The notes below the pieces were generated by a model, which did no database searches, was not told the DNA's origin, and worked only from the letters and a program-made list of their open reading frames with translations. Of a stretch of DNA of 64,000 nucleotides, positions 34,359 to 42,965 are shown in pieces (position 1 is the stretch's first letter; every line of letters starts with the position of its first letter). The translations under genes and the position numbers were made by a program. The DNA lies in NCBI GenBank assembly GCA_025062195.1, contig JANXAS010000003.1, positions 1 through 64,000 on the forward strand, written 5' to 3'. This stretch comes from Armatimonadota bacterium. GTDB taxonomy: Bacteria; Armatimonadota; Fervidibacteria; Fervidibacterales; Thermosaccharophagaceae.

Positions 34359-35774
34359 ATGAGTTCGTTCGTTCTGCTTTGGTTTGATGTTGAAGATTAC
34401 ATTACTCCACAGAGCGATGATGCATTGCTTTGGCTGCTAAGGTCGCTTTCGGAAATGGGTGTTCCTGCAACTTTGAAATTCGTAGGGGAGCGCGTTCGCG
34501 CCTTGCAGAATCGGGGGCGAGAAGATGTGCTCTCATTGGTGCGTCAGTGCGAGCTTTTTGATGTGGGCTACCATACCGATATGCACAGCCTTCATCCAAC
34601 TGTTGCCGAATACCTTGAAGGGCTTGGCTGGGATGATGGTGTAGCTGAATTTGAGAGGAGAGAGCGTGACGGGTTTGATTGTATCAGGGAGACATTCGGC
34701 AAACCAGTTATTTGCTATGGTCAACCAGGGGCGAGTTGGGCACCGCAAGTTTATGGAGCGCTTCATCGCTTAGGTGTGCCCATATACCTTGACGAGGGTG
34801 GACATGTCGGCATTGACGGCACGCCATTTTGGTATTGTGGCATCCTTACGATTTATCGCATGCGCAGAAACTGCACTCGCATAAATTGGGGTGAGCAAAA
34901 TAGACTCCAAGCCGCCATTGAAAGATTTGAGCAGCTGCGAGGAATGATGGCTGACAAAGACGGCGTCATTAGCATCTACTTTCACGAATGTGAATTCTCA
35001 ACTGCTGAATTTTGGGACGGCGTCAACTTCGCTAATGGCATTAACACACCAAGGGAGAATTGGCGTATGCCGAAGTTGTTAGATCCTGACGAAGCCAAAA
35101 GACGCATGGACGAGTTCAGAAGTTACATAGCGCATATAAAGGGGGCTGAAGGCTGCAAGTTTATTCGTGGCAGTGAGCTGCTTGAGCTTATACGAGACGA
35201 GGCTCCCGGCAGGCAATACAGCTTGGATGATTTAACCGACATTGCAAAAGCGTTTAGTGAATGCGTATCGTTCCAACGCCTTGGCAGGGTATGGCTCTCA
35301 GCAGCCGAGTGTCTTTTCCTATTGGTCAGGTGGCTAAACGCCTACTGCAGAGGGAAATTCTTGCGCGAGATTGAGTTACCTTTAAGCGCTTTTTTCGGAC
35401 CGAAGAGACGGTATCGGGGAATCATTGGGCAAGTCAGATTGAGTTGCGAGGGCATCTTGAAGGCGTGCCAAAGGCTTGAGGAACACATGCTGACTGACAG
35501 GTTTATCCCAAGCGATGTTGAGGTTAATGGGGTAACCTTATCTCCGGCTCAATTTGCGGTTGCGTGTGCTCGTTGTGTTCTTCAGCTGCTCTCAAACCAT
35601 ACTAAAACAATTGAAGTCAGCGAGACGATGCTTCAAAGCGAAAAGTGCGTTGATGATTCTCCCGCCGTTTGGAGATGGATAATTTTTCCACCCGGCTTTT
35701 ATGGGCGCAATATAACTGAGCTGGCGAAGTTGCAATGTTGGACAATAAAGCCGGCTGAAATTCATGCGGGGTGA
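34359..35774 (+). CDS. Polysaccharide-deacetylase-like (NodB-fold) protein with long C-terminal extension
   Basis: The N-terminal 230 residues read as a deformed-barrel CE4/NodB-like domain: LLWFDVEDYITPQSDD has the metal and base Asp, VGYHTDMHSLHPTV carries the His pair in place of the usual H-S-x-x-H, and GVISIYFHECEF closes the barrel. The remaining 240 residues (from about SLDDLTDIAKAF) are helical and not recognised. Enzymes of this fold remove acetyl groups from polysaccharides or hydrolyse related bonds; the substrate is unknown. ATG 34359 sits 9 nt after GGGGGTGA; ATG 34353 is too close. It precedes aroA by 7 bp, so translation is probably linked. Confidence 0.75.
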   Translation: MSSFVLLWFDVEDYITPQSDDALLWLLRSLSEMGVPATLKFVGERVRALQNRGREDVLSLVRQCELFDVGYHTDMHSLHPTVAEYLEGLGWDDGVAEFERRERDGFDCIRETFGKPVICYGQPGASWAPQVYGALHRLGVPIYLDEGGHVGIDGTPFWYCGILTIYRMRRNCTRINWGEQNRLQAAIERFEQLRGMMADKDGVISIYFHECEFSTAEFWDGVNFANGINTPRENWRMPKLLDPDEAKRRMDEFRSYIAHIKGAEGCKFIRGSELLELIRDEAPGRQYSLDDLTDIAKAFSECVSFQRLGRVWLSAAECLFLLVRWLNAYCRGKFLREIELPLSAFFGPKRRYRGIIGQVRLSCEGILKACQRLEEHMLTDRFIPSDVEVNGVTLSPAQFAVACARCVLQLLSNHTKTIEVSETMLQSEKCVDDSPAVWRWIIFPPGFYGRNITELAKLQCWTIKPAEIHAG

Positions 35775-35781
35775 ACACTAA

Positions 35782-37104
35782 ATGCGCAAGGTTATAAGAG
35801 GGTGTGAGCATGTAGCTGGAACAGTTGAAGTGCCGGGCGATAAGTCAATATCGCACCGTGCTCTCCTTATCGGCGCGATAGCTGAGGGCATAACGACGAT
35901 TGAAGGTTGCTTGATCGCAGAAGATGTCTTGAGCACCGCAAGATGCCTCACGGCAATGGGGGTCCGCATAGAGGGGCTATGTGCGAATGCGCCGCTATGC
36001 AGTGCGTCTGCTACGCTATCAGTGCACGGTGTCAGCGGTGCAAATTTCAGTGCCCCGCAGGATGTGCTTGATGCCGGGAACTCCGGGACGACGATGCGCC
36101 TTCTGCTCGGGCTGCTCGCAGCACACAGATTTGAGGCGACAATAGACGGCGACGAATCGCTGCGGCGCCGTCCAATGGATAGAGTGGCGAAGCCGCTCAC
36201 TCAAATGGGAGCTCATATCTCAGGGCAGGGTGATAAATGCTATCCGCCAGTTAGCATTCGTGGTAGCAGGCTGCGTGCCATTGAATACCAAATGCCAGTG
36301 GCAAGCGCCCAAGTAAAATCAGCAATATTGCTTGCGGGATTATTTGCCGATGGTGTGACGAGCGTTATTCAACCGGCAGCTACAAGAGACCATACAGAAC
36401 GAATGCTCAGAGCATTTGGGGCTGACTTAAGTGTTGATGGTTTGAAGGTCTCAATTATCGGTGGTGCAACTCTCCGTGCGCAGCGCGTTTTAGTTCCGGG
36501 TGACTTTTCTTCGGCGGCTTTCTTCATGGCGCTTGCAGCGGCAATCCCCAGCGCAAAGCTTACGGTCAAAGGCGTTGGGCTTAACCCAACGAGAGTCGGT
36601 TTCATTGAGGCTTTAGTTCGCATGGGTGTGGATGTGCGAGTTGAAAACCAGAGAGTGGCATCTGGAGAGCCAGTTGGCGATGTGACAGTTATAGGGTGTG
36701 AAAGACTTAGTCCAATCAACATTAGCGGTGAAATCATACCGACGATGATTGATGAGCTGCCATTGCTCGCTGTGCTATGCAGCGTTGCTAACGGCGAGAG
36801 CCTGATAAGGGATGCGCATGAGCTGCGTATAAAGGAGAGCGATAGAATTGCAGCGATGGCGTCCGAGCTGTCAAGTATGGGCGCTGATATAACTGAGCTG
36901 CCAGATGGTTGGCGTATTGTTGGGGTTAGGCGATTGAGGGGCGCTCAAGTTAAAAGCTATGGAGACCATCGTGTCGCCATGAGCCTTGCCATAGCCGGAA
37001 TGTTAGCCGATGGTGAGACTATAATTGACGATGCCGAATGCGTTTCAATTTCGTTCCCGCAATTTTGGGAGTTGCTTGAAGGATTGGTCGGACAGCCAGA
37101 TTAG
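35782..37104 (+). CDS. aroA: 3-phosphoshikimate 1-carboxyvinyltransferase (EPSP synthase)
   Basis: Shikimate pathway: shikimate-3-phosphate plus PEP to EPSP. All signature segments are present: VPGDKSISHRALLIGAIAEG, LDAGNSGTTMRLLLGLLAA, RRPMDRVAKPLTQMGA, VASAQVKSAILLAGLFADG, DHTERMLRAFGA, IPTMIDELPLLAVLCSVANG (catalytic Asp), RIKESDRIAAMASEL and SYGDHRVAMSLAIAG. 440 residues is normal. The Gly in the AGNSGTT segment is in the usual place. It starts 7 bp after the deacetylase-like gene and is followed 13 bp later by cmk, the frequent aroA-cmk order. Confidence 0.97.
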   Translation: MRKVIRGCEHVAGTVEVPGDKSISHRALLIGAIAEGITTIEGCLIAEDVLSTARCLTAMGVRIEGLCANAPLCSASATLSVHGVSGANFSAPQDVLDAGNSGTTMRLLLGLLAAHRFEATIDGDESLRRRPMDRVAKPLTQMGAHISGQGDKCYPPVSIRGSRLRAIEYQMPVASAQVKSAILLAGLFADGVTSVIQPAATRDHTERMLRAFGADLSVDGLKVSIIGGATLRAQRVLVPGDFSSAAFFMALAAAIPSAKLTVKGVGLNPTRVGFIEALVRMGVDVRVENQRVASGEPVGDVTVIGCERLSPINISGEIIPTMIDELPLLAVLCSVANGESLIRDAHELRIKESDRIAAMASELSSMGADITELPDGWRIVGVRRLRGAQVKSYGDHRVAMSLAIAGMLADGETIIDDAECVSISFPQFWELLEGLVGQPD

Positions 37105-37117
37105 CCCTAAAGGGGTT

Positions 37118-37819
37118 GTGAATGCATTGTGCTGTAGAAGATTTGTGGTCGCAATTGACGGACCTGCCGGTGCTGGCAAAAGCACCGTTGCAAAGCTGCT
37201 CGCAAGACACCTTGGTTGGTTGCATATTGACACTGGCGCAATGTATCGTGCAGTTGCCCTCAAGGCGCTGAGAATGAAAGTGCCGCTGGATGATGAAGGT
37301 GCGCTTGCGACCATTGCTTCATCCGTGCGAATTGAATTTTCAAATTCACCCGATGGCATACAGCGAGTCTTGCTTGATGGGGAGGATGTAACGGAAGCAA
37401 TACGAACACCAGATGTGGATGAGGCAGTTTCCGTCGTGAGCGCGCATAGTGCTGTTCGCAGAATTATGCAAGGGTTGCAACGCAAGCTTGTAGAGGGCGT
37501 TCATGCCATTGCCGAGGGCAGAGATATGCAAACCGTTGTCTTTCCCGATGCCGAGTTAAAAATCTTCCTGACTGCCTCTCTTGAGGAGAGAGCTAAAAGG
37601 CGTTGGCTTGAGCTTAAGTCAAGAGGCTACGATGTCACGCTTGAGGAGGAACTCAAACGGACTGAAGAGCGTGACAGGCTTGATGCCACAAGGGTGGATT
37701 CACCGCTTGCTATGGCGAGCGACGCTGTCGTCATTGACACGACACACATGACGCCTCAAGAAGTTGTTGAGCACATAATCGCCTTAATTGCGCAGAGGCT
37801 TCGGCGACACGGTGATTAG
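37118..37819 (+). CDS. cmk: Cytidylate kinase
   Basis: Converts (d)CMP to (d)CDP with ATP. P-loop VVAIDGPAGAGKSTVAKLLA, HIDTGAMYRAVALKA, EGRDMQTVVFPDAELKIFLT and RDRLDATRVDSPLAMASDAVVIDTT are the standard CMK blocks, except that the segment normally D-G-R-D reads E-G-R-D. About 233 residues. The start is uncertain: GTG 37118 or TTG 37127, both after AAAGGGG; the frame is open further back into aroA, which cannot be the true N-terminus. Probable operon with aroA. Confidence 0.93.
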   Translation: MNALCCRRFVVAIDGPAGAGKSTVAKLLARHLGWLHIDTGAMYRAVALKALRMKVPLDDEGALATIASSVRIEFSNSPDGIQRVLLDGEDVTEAIRTPDVDEAVSVVSAHSAVRRIMQGLQRKLVEGVHAIAEGRDMQTVVFPDAELKIFLTASLEERAKRRWLELKSRGYDVTLEEELKRTEERDRLDATRVDSPLAMASDAVVIDTTHMTPQEVVEHIIALIAQRLRRHGD

Positions 37820-37914
37820 ATGGAGCCATGCATAGACAGTTTAAAGCGGATTTCACATCGGGTATGATTAATACGACCCTGCACTTACAGTTATTTCGGG
37901 AGGTGGTGTGAAAA

Positions 37915-37974
37915 GTGAAGCCGAATGACTTGGTCGGGCGTATGCAATCTCATCTTGGAGGTGGGGGTAAATGA
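37915..37974 (+). CDS. 19-codon leader ORF overlapping the next start
   Basis: GTG 37915 opens a 19-residue frame, VKPNDLVGRMQSHLGGGGK, whose TGA (37972-37974) overlaps the ATG (37971) of the lipoprotein gene. GGGAGGTGG lies 9-14 nt upstream, so it has a better ribosome site than many real genes here, and its last codons contain the ribosome site of the next gene. Translation of the micro-ORF would deliver ribosomes to the lipoprotein start. Whether the peptide itself matters is unknown. Confidence 0.5.
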   Translation: MKPNDLVGRMQSHLGGGGK

Positions 37975-39869
37975 TGCGCCGCAATTTAATCAGGCATGTT
38001 GCGATGGCGATTTCCGTTGGTGGCTTTCTTATCGCCGGCGTTTTATTGTGTGGATGTGATGGGAATGGTCGTCCGGCAGGCGACACTGGTATTGGCGTTC
38101 CAACTGGCAGCATAACTGGGAGATTGGTAACGGGTGCTGGGAGAAGCCGTGCTGTGGCATTGGTTGCCATTATGGGCACGCAAACTGTCACACCGTTGCC
38201 AAGCTTTGATGGTAACAAGTTTCGCATTGACAATGTGCCAGCCGGTGAGCAAGTTGTTTACATCCGTGAAAAAGGTGTCATGCGTGGTGCTATGTTTGTC
38301 GCTTTGGTTCTTCCGGGAAAGGTGACGGATGTTGGCGATGTTGAAACAGAACCGTTGGGCAAAGTTTCCGGGTTCGTCTACGAGGTTGATGAGGACGGCA
38401 ATAAGGTTAAGCCAATCGCTAAGGCGAGGGTCACAGCAAGGGCAATTGGAGCCGGCGATGAGGGTGATGAGTTGGGCGAAGTATCTCGTGGCATTTTTGC
38501 TGTGACAGAAACTGACGACAATGGAAGCTATGAGCTTCTCCTTCCTCAGGGCATCTATCTCATTGAAGCGCGCGCACCACGGTATCAACCTGCAATGGAC
38601 ACAGTGACTGTTGATCCGCTTGTCACAACATCATGTGACATAGGACTGCAGCGTCTTCAGGAAGGTAATTTGGGGGTTGTCTATGGGAAAGTTACAGCGG
38701 TGCTGGATGGTCAAATTATTCCCGTTGCTGGGGCAACCGTTGTGCTTGCTCCGAGGGGTGTGCCACAGTTACCGGAGCCACCGTTTGAAATACAGCCTGT
38801 GAAAATTGAAGTAGAGATTTTGCTGAGCGTATTCCCCAACCCACTTGGTGCAAAGGGCAAAAAGCAAACTGTTGTTCCACCAGCCTATGGGCGTATAAGA
38901 ATCGCGTTTACCGATGCGGAGGGCAATTACAGGATAGAGGATGTTAAGCCGGGTGGGTATAGGGCTGTAGCATTCAAGGAGGACTATGGGGTTGATGAGA
39001 AGACTGTTAGCATTAGCCCCAGAGAGAGCGTTCGTGTTGATTTTGAACTCAAAGCCATGTTCGGCATCGTGCAGGGTAATGTGAGGGATGCCGAGACAAA
39101 GCAGCCAATTAGGGGCGCAACAGTTACAGCAACGGTGGTTGGCGACCCGTGGTTTATTTGGGACAAGCGGGTTAAAGCCCCCGGACACGGGAAAGTAGTC
39201 ATTATGCATGTCTGCCGTGCCAAGCAGAATGTTATCCCGCCAATAGAGCCGATCCGACCGCCGCTGCCACCGATTACACCACCGGTGCGAGCAAGTGCTG
39301 TCACCGACGAAAATGGCTTTTATAAGCTTGTGCTTCCAGAGGGCGAATACTTTGTTTCAGTTTGGAAGGAGGAGTATGTCCCAGATGGTGCTATTGTGAC
39401 GGTGAGTGCTGGTCAGACTGTCACCCGGGACTTTGAACTAACCAAATGGCAGCCCGGCTTAGAGGTTGATTTGGAGTTGCCAGAAAATGTAGCCCTCGGT
39501 GAGCCTGTTAAAATGAAACTTATCCTGCGCAATCGTGGCAATGAGCCAGTCAAGTTGTCCTTCCGCACGGGGCAGCGCTATGACTTTATAGTGCGCAACA
39601 TGGATGGCGAAGTTGTCTGGCAGTGGTCACATGGCAAAGCCTTTATACAAGTTCTTGGCGAGATTGAGCTACACCCTGGCGAAGAGAAGTCATTCGTTGA
39701 GGAATGGGCACAGGTGGATAACAACGGCAATCAAGTTGGCGCTGGCGAATATGAGGTTGAGGGCATCGTGACCTCAGACCCAGCGATGTCAGTTGCAAAA
39801 TGGCTCATCATAGGCGGTGTAGAAGGCGGTGAAGTAGCACTTAAGGGCAAGAGAACTCGCAAGCGTTAA
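37971..39869 (+). CDS. Large lipoprotein with carboxypeptidase-regulatory-like repeats and BsuPI-like domain
   Basis: 632 residues. Lipoprotein signal MMRRNLIRHVAMAISVGGFL with a lipobox ending LLCGC. Several transthyretin-like/CarboxypepD_reg domains follow (GSITGRLVTGAG, GKVSGFVYEVDEDG with NGSYELLLPQGIYLIEARA, YGKVTAVLDGQ, GNVRDAETKQPIRGATVTAT with NGFYKLVLPEGEYFV). The last 110 residues (LELPENVALGEPVKMKLILR, VVWQWSHGKAFIQ, LHPGEEKSFVEEW) resemble the BsuPI proteinase-inhibitor-type fold. It is a surface binding or structural protein with no catalytic motif. ATG 37971 follows GGAGGTGGGGGTAA and the coupled micro-ORF. Confidence 0.82.
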   Translation: MMRRNLIRHVAMAISVGGFLIAGVLLCGCDGNGRPAGDTGIGVPTGSITGRLVTGAGRSRAVALVAIMGTQTVTPLPSFDGNKFRIDNVPAGEQVVYIREKGVMRGAMFVALVLPGKVTDVGDVETEPLGKVSGFVYEVDEDGNKVKPIAKARVTARAIGAGDEGDELGEVSRGIFAVTETDDNGSYELLLPQGIYLIEARAPRYQPAMDTVTVDPLVTTSCDIGLQRLQEGNLGVVYGKVTAVLDGQIIPVAGATVVLAPRGVPQLPEPPFEIQPVKIEVEILLSVFPNPLGAKGKKQTVVPPAYGRIRIAFTDAEGNYRIEDVKPGGYRAVAFKEDYGVDEKTVSISPRESVRVDFELKAMFGIVQGNVRDAETKQPIRGATVTATVVGDPWFIWDKRVKAPGHGKVVIMHVCRAKQNVIPPIEPIRPPLPPITPPVRASAVTDENGFYKLVLPEGEYFVSVWKEEYVPDGAIVTVSAGQTVTRDFELTKWQPGLEVDLELPENVALGEPVKMKLILRNRGNEPVKLSFRTGQRYDFIVRNMDGEVVWQWSHGKAFIQVLGEIELHPGEEKSFVEEWAQVDNNGNQVGAGEYEVEGIVTSDPAMSVAKWLIIGGVEGGEVALKGKRTRKR

Positions 39870-39918
39870 TATGTGTCAGTGTAGCTTGAAAGGCTGCACA
39901 TCCTCAAAGGTGATATGG

Positions 39919-39953
39919 GGCGCATGTGCCAGAATGGCGCATGTGCCTTTTCT
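39919..39953 (+). terminator. Rho-independent terminator after the lipoprotein gene
   Basis: GGCGCATGTGCC occurs at 39919-39930 and again at 39936-39947. Because the unit is almost self-complementary, the two copies pair into a 12-bp stem with two wobble pairs and loop AGAAT, followed by TTTTCTCGTTT. Confidence 0.85.
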
Positions 39954-39989
39954 CGTTTAATGGTCCGCTCTGTTTTAGGCAGCGTGCCT

Positions 39990-40289
39990 AATACCATTTC
40001 GGGAAGTTAAAGCGATGCTTCGCCTACTTTCTCTTCTGTAGTTACCGGACTCACTCTTTGCTCAAAAATTTGTTATATCGGGGTGTTAAGCTGCCACCCG
40101 AGCGAAAACTTTCCGGCGGATTTCATCTTGCCCATACATTCAATTGCATAACTCCTACTCCCATTTGAATCATGAGGCGACAAAAACCCTCGTCCTGCAG
40201 TGTTGCCTCTCGTTGGCGACGGGGTTAAGTTAAGCGGCTGTTGTGGGCAAGCTCTAATGCTGCATATGCTAAATAGGTTGGATGCTGCC
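39990..40289 (+). repeat. Dispersed intergenic repeat, copy B
   Basis: Carries TACCATTTCGGGAAGTTAAA at the left, CCCATTTGAATCATG and AGGCGACAAAAA, then CAGTGTTGCCTC and GTTAAGTTAAGCGGC, TTGTGGGCAAGC, and GGTTGGATGCTGCC at the right, in the same order as copy A at 10.6 kb. It fills most of the 468-bp gap upstream of an FGGY kinase and may carry its promoter. It also contains CTCTTTGCTCAAAAATTTGT, which resembles the end of the MITE-like element at 25.1 kb. Confidence 0.65.
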
Positions 40290-40337
40290 TCATTTTTGAA
40301 ACAACGGGATAACCGGTGTCTTAAGGTGGTGTCACAG

Positions 40338-41789
40338 ATGGCACAGTTAAAGCCGTTGTTCGTTGGCATTGATGTTGGCACTGAGGGTGTGCGTGCAGTT
40401 GCAGCAAGCGCTTCGGGAGAGATTGTGGGAAGCGTCAGCGTGCCGCATGAACAGCCAAAGTTTCAACTCCCTGATGGTTGGTTTGAGCAGGATGCAAGCT
40501 TGTGGTGGGAGACGACAAAGCTTGCCTTGGCAACTCTCTGCAAGCGTGTGGATGTGTGTGACATTGTGGCGCTCTCCGTCACTTCCACATCGGGCACATT
40601 TGTGCCGGTAGATAAATCTGGCAAGCCGTTGCGCAACGCGTTGATGTATAGCGACATGCGTGCCATTGAGGAGGCGGATGAAGTTCGTCAATGTGCTCAT
40701 GAGCTTGAGGCAAAGCTTGGCTATCGCATACAGCCATCTTTCGCCCTGCCAAAGATGCTCTGGTTGAAAAAGCATGAGCCGCATATATTTGAAATGTGTG
40801 CAAAGCTCCTTCACGCTGCCGATTTCATCGTAAGCAAGCTGACTGGCATTGTTGGTGTGAGCGACTTTTCAAACGCGCTTAAGACATGCTTTGACCTTGT
40901 TGAGATGCGTTTTCCTGAGTGGATTGAAAGCGCTCTCGGGATACCGATTGATAAGCTTCCTAAAGTAGTTGCGCCGGGGGATGAGATTGGGTTTGTTAGC
41001 AGCGATGTAGCCGAAGAGATTGGCATGCCGACAAGCATCGTTGTAGTTGCTGGTGCTACCGACGGGACCGCTGCTTTCATTTGTTCCGGGGCAAAGTGTA
41101 TAGGTGAGTGGAATTCAAACCTCGGAAGCACACTTGTCTTGCGTGGCTTATGCAAACGGATTATTCCCGATGAGCGGGGTCGCATATATTACCATCGTCA
41201 TCCAGATGGCTTTTGGCTCTCCGGTGCTGCAAGCAGCACTGGTGGTGAGTGCTTGCGCGTGCGCTTCCCAAATAAGGACCTTGCAGCAATGGATGAAATG
41301 GCGCTAAGGTGTATCCCGACTAAACTGCTCATTTACCCATTGGTGAGGCGTGGTGAGCGTTTCCCGTTTGTTAATGGGCATGCTGAAGGTTTCGTTGTTG
41401 GTGAGCCAAAGGACGAAGCCGAGTTATATGCCGCTCACATTGAGGGTGTGGCATTTGTTGAAAGATGGTGCTTTGAAGTGTTTGAGCAGGTTGGACACGA
41501 CATTTGCGGGACAGTCTTCATCACTGGTGGCGGGTCAAAATCCAAGTTGTGGAATATTGTGCGCTCAAGCGTGCTGAGGAGAGCTCTCGTCCGACCGAAA
41601 ACAATTGAGGCGGCGTTTGGCGCAGCGATAATAGCTGCATCTCGGAAATGGTTCTCTTCGTTGAGTGAGGCTGCAAGCATTATGGTGCAACTTGAGGAGA
41701 CAATTGAACCGTGTGAGGGATTATCAAAAGCTTACGAAGATGCATACATGCGCTTCCGTGAGGAGTGCGAGAGGCGCGGCTATGAATGA
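40338..41789 (+). CDS. FGGY-family carbohydrate kinase
   Basis: Third FGGY kinase of the window, about 483 residues from ATG 40338 (AAGGTGGTG upstream). Motifs: FVGIDVGTEGVRAVAASASG phosphate loop, FEQDASLWWETTK, MYSDMRAIEEADEV (in place of the usual W-x-D-x-R), DFIVSKLTG, VAGATDGTAAFICSGA with the catalytic Asp, and VFITGGGSKSKLWNIVRSS as FGGY-like signature. ANALMYSD-type and DGTAAF segments place it near the xylulokinase/sugar-ketose branch, but the substrate is not known. The next gene starts 57 bp downstream and may be cotranscribed. Confidence 0.87.
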   Translation: MAQLKPLFVGIDVGTEGVRAVAASASGEIVGSVSVPHEQPKFQLPDGWFEQDASLWWETTKLALATLCKRVDVCDIVALSVTSTSGTFVPVDKSGKPLRNALMYSDMRAIEEADEVRQCAHELEAKLGYRIQPSFALPKMLWLKKHEPHIFEMCAKLLHAADFIVSKLTGIVGVSDFSNALKTCFDLVEMRFPEWIESALGIPIDKLPKVVAPGDEIGFVSSDVAEEIGMPTSIVVVAGATDGTAAFICSGAKCIGEWNSNLGSTLVLRGLCKRIIPDERGRIYYHRHPDGFWLSGAASSTGGECLRVRFPNKDLAAMDEMALRCIPTKLLIYPLVRRGERFPFVNGHAEGFVVGEPKDEAELYAAHIEGVAFVERWCFEVFEQVGHDICGTVFITGGGSKSKLWNIVRSSVLRRALVRPKTIEAAFGAAIIAASRKWFSSLSEAASIMVQLEETIEPCEGLSKAYEDAYMRFREECERRGYE

Positions 41790-41846
41790 GGCTTGACGAT
41801 AATTTGTCATTCCAAGTTGAACATCGCAACGGAGGCATCGTCAGCA

Positions 41847-42965
41847 ATGCTTGAGCATTTGCTTGCCGAGAAGGCGCTCACACTTCGTGGCGATGTCCTT
41901 GAGTGGGTTGAAGGAATGCGCCTAACCAATAATCTATACGGGTGTTATCGCTTTTCTCCGTCACGCCAATTCCCAGATGCTTACTCTTCGGCGCTCGCCA
42001 CATTCATTCGGGACTTGCTTGACGACCTCATTATGATTGGCGATTTGGAGAGGTCACAGTGGATTGCTCTTCTGCGCTCATTTCAACAGCCGGGCAGTGG
42101 CTACTTCTTTGACGAGCGCTTACTTCATGGCATAGGAGATGACCTCTTCTCCGCGCTTGAGCTTACACATGCGTGTGTATCGGCGCTTGATATACTTGGA
42201 GCATTGCCATTACATCCGCTGCGCTTCTTGAATGAGTTTGCCCATGCGCCGAAACTGATAAGATGGCTTGATGAAAGGATGTGTGCAGCGTCATCCGGGA
42301 GCCATTTGATTGACAGAGCTTCAATTGAGTGCAGGCTGATATTCCACATCGGTGGGTTGCTGATATGCGCGTGCGAGTGGGGCGACTTAAACCATGATAT
42401 CCTTGAAGTGCTGTTCAGGTGGCTCGATGCAAGCGTTGATCCATCAACTGGTTTTTGGGGCACAAGGGAAGGTTGTGGCTTATTAAGCTCAATGTGTGGG
42501 TCAGCTTATATTTATTCCCTCTACTTCCACCAGTCTCGGCTTGTGCATTACCCCGACAAGGTCATTGACTCCGTCCTCTTGCTGCAGCGCCAAGATGGGC
42601 TATTTGGTGGCACGCCGGAAAGTGACTTTGCAGCGGCGATGCTTCTTGCTGGGATGCTGATGCGCTGCGAGTATAAGCAGATTGAAGCTGAAGCAGCGCT
42701 CAGGCGTTTGCAACACTCCATCCTGTCATTCGGCTTGCATAATGATGACGGCGGCTTTTGTGTTGGCAGGCGATTGCGCTCCGAGCATAGCCACTTTGGC
42801 CTTAAGTGGTTAAGTTCTCATCCGAGCGAGAGCAACATGCTTTCAACATGGCTTCGCTGCGGCACATTGGCGCTTATCTCCGAAGTCACTGAAACTCCGT
42901 TAACCCGTGTTGGGTGGGTGCTAAGGGAAGGCAATGAGGCGCCCACATTCGCCACTTGGCTTTAA
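41847..42965 (+). CDS. Predicted alpha/alpha-toroid (prenyltransferase/cyclase-like) protein of unknown function
   Basis: About 372 residues from ATG 41847, which has GGAGG 11 nt upstream (TTG 41793 is also open). The sequence is helical with recurring loop motifs of the 'D-G/S-x-G-G/F-x-G' type: QQPGSGYFFDE, DPSTGFWGTREG, RQDGLFGGTPESD and NDDGGFCVGRR. These resemble the turn motifs of terpene cyclase/prenyltransferase-like toroids, which hold helices around a central pocket. No DXDD cyclase motif or zinc site is visible, so an enzymatic role is not supported; substrate binding or scaffold use is possible. It follows the FGGY kinase closely. Not recognised further. Confidence 0.7.
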   Translation: MLEHLLAEKALTLRGDVLEWVEGMRLTNNLYGCYRFSPSRQFPDAYSSALATFIRDLLDDLIMIGDLERSQWIALLRSFQQPGSGYFFDERLLHGIGDDLFSALELTHACVSALDILGALPLHPLRFLNEFAHAPKLIRWLDERMCAASSGSHLIDRASIECRLIFHIGGLLICACEWGDLNHDILEVLFRWLDASVDPSTGFWGTREGCGLLSSMCGSAYIYSLYFHQSRLVHYPDKVIDSVLLLQRQDGLFGGTPESDFAAAMLLAGMLMRCEYKQIEAEAALRRLQHSILSFGLHNDDGGFCVGRRLRSEHSHFGLKWLSSHPSESNMLSTWLRCGTLALISEVTETPLTRVGWVLREGNEAPTFATWL

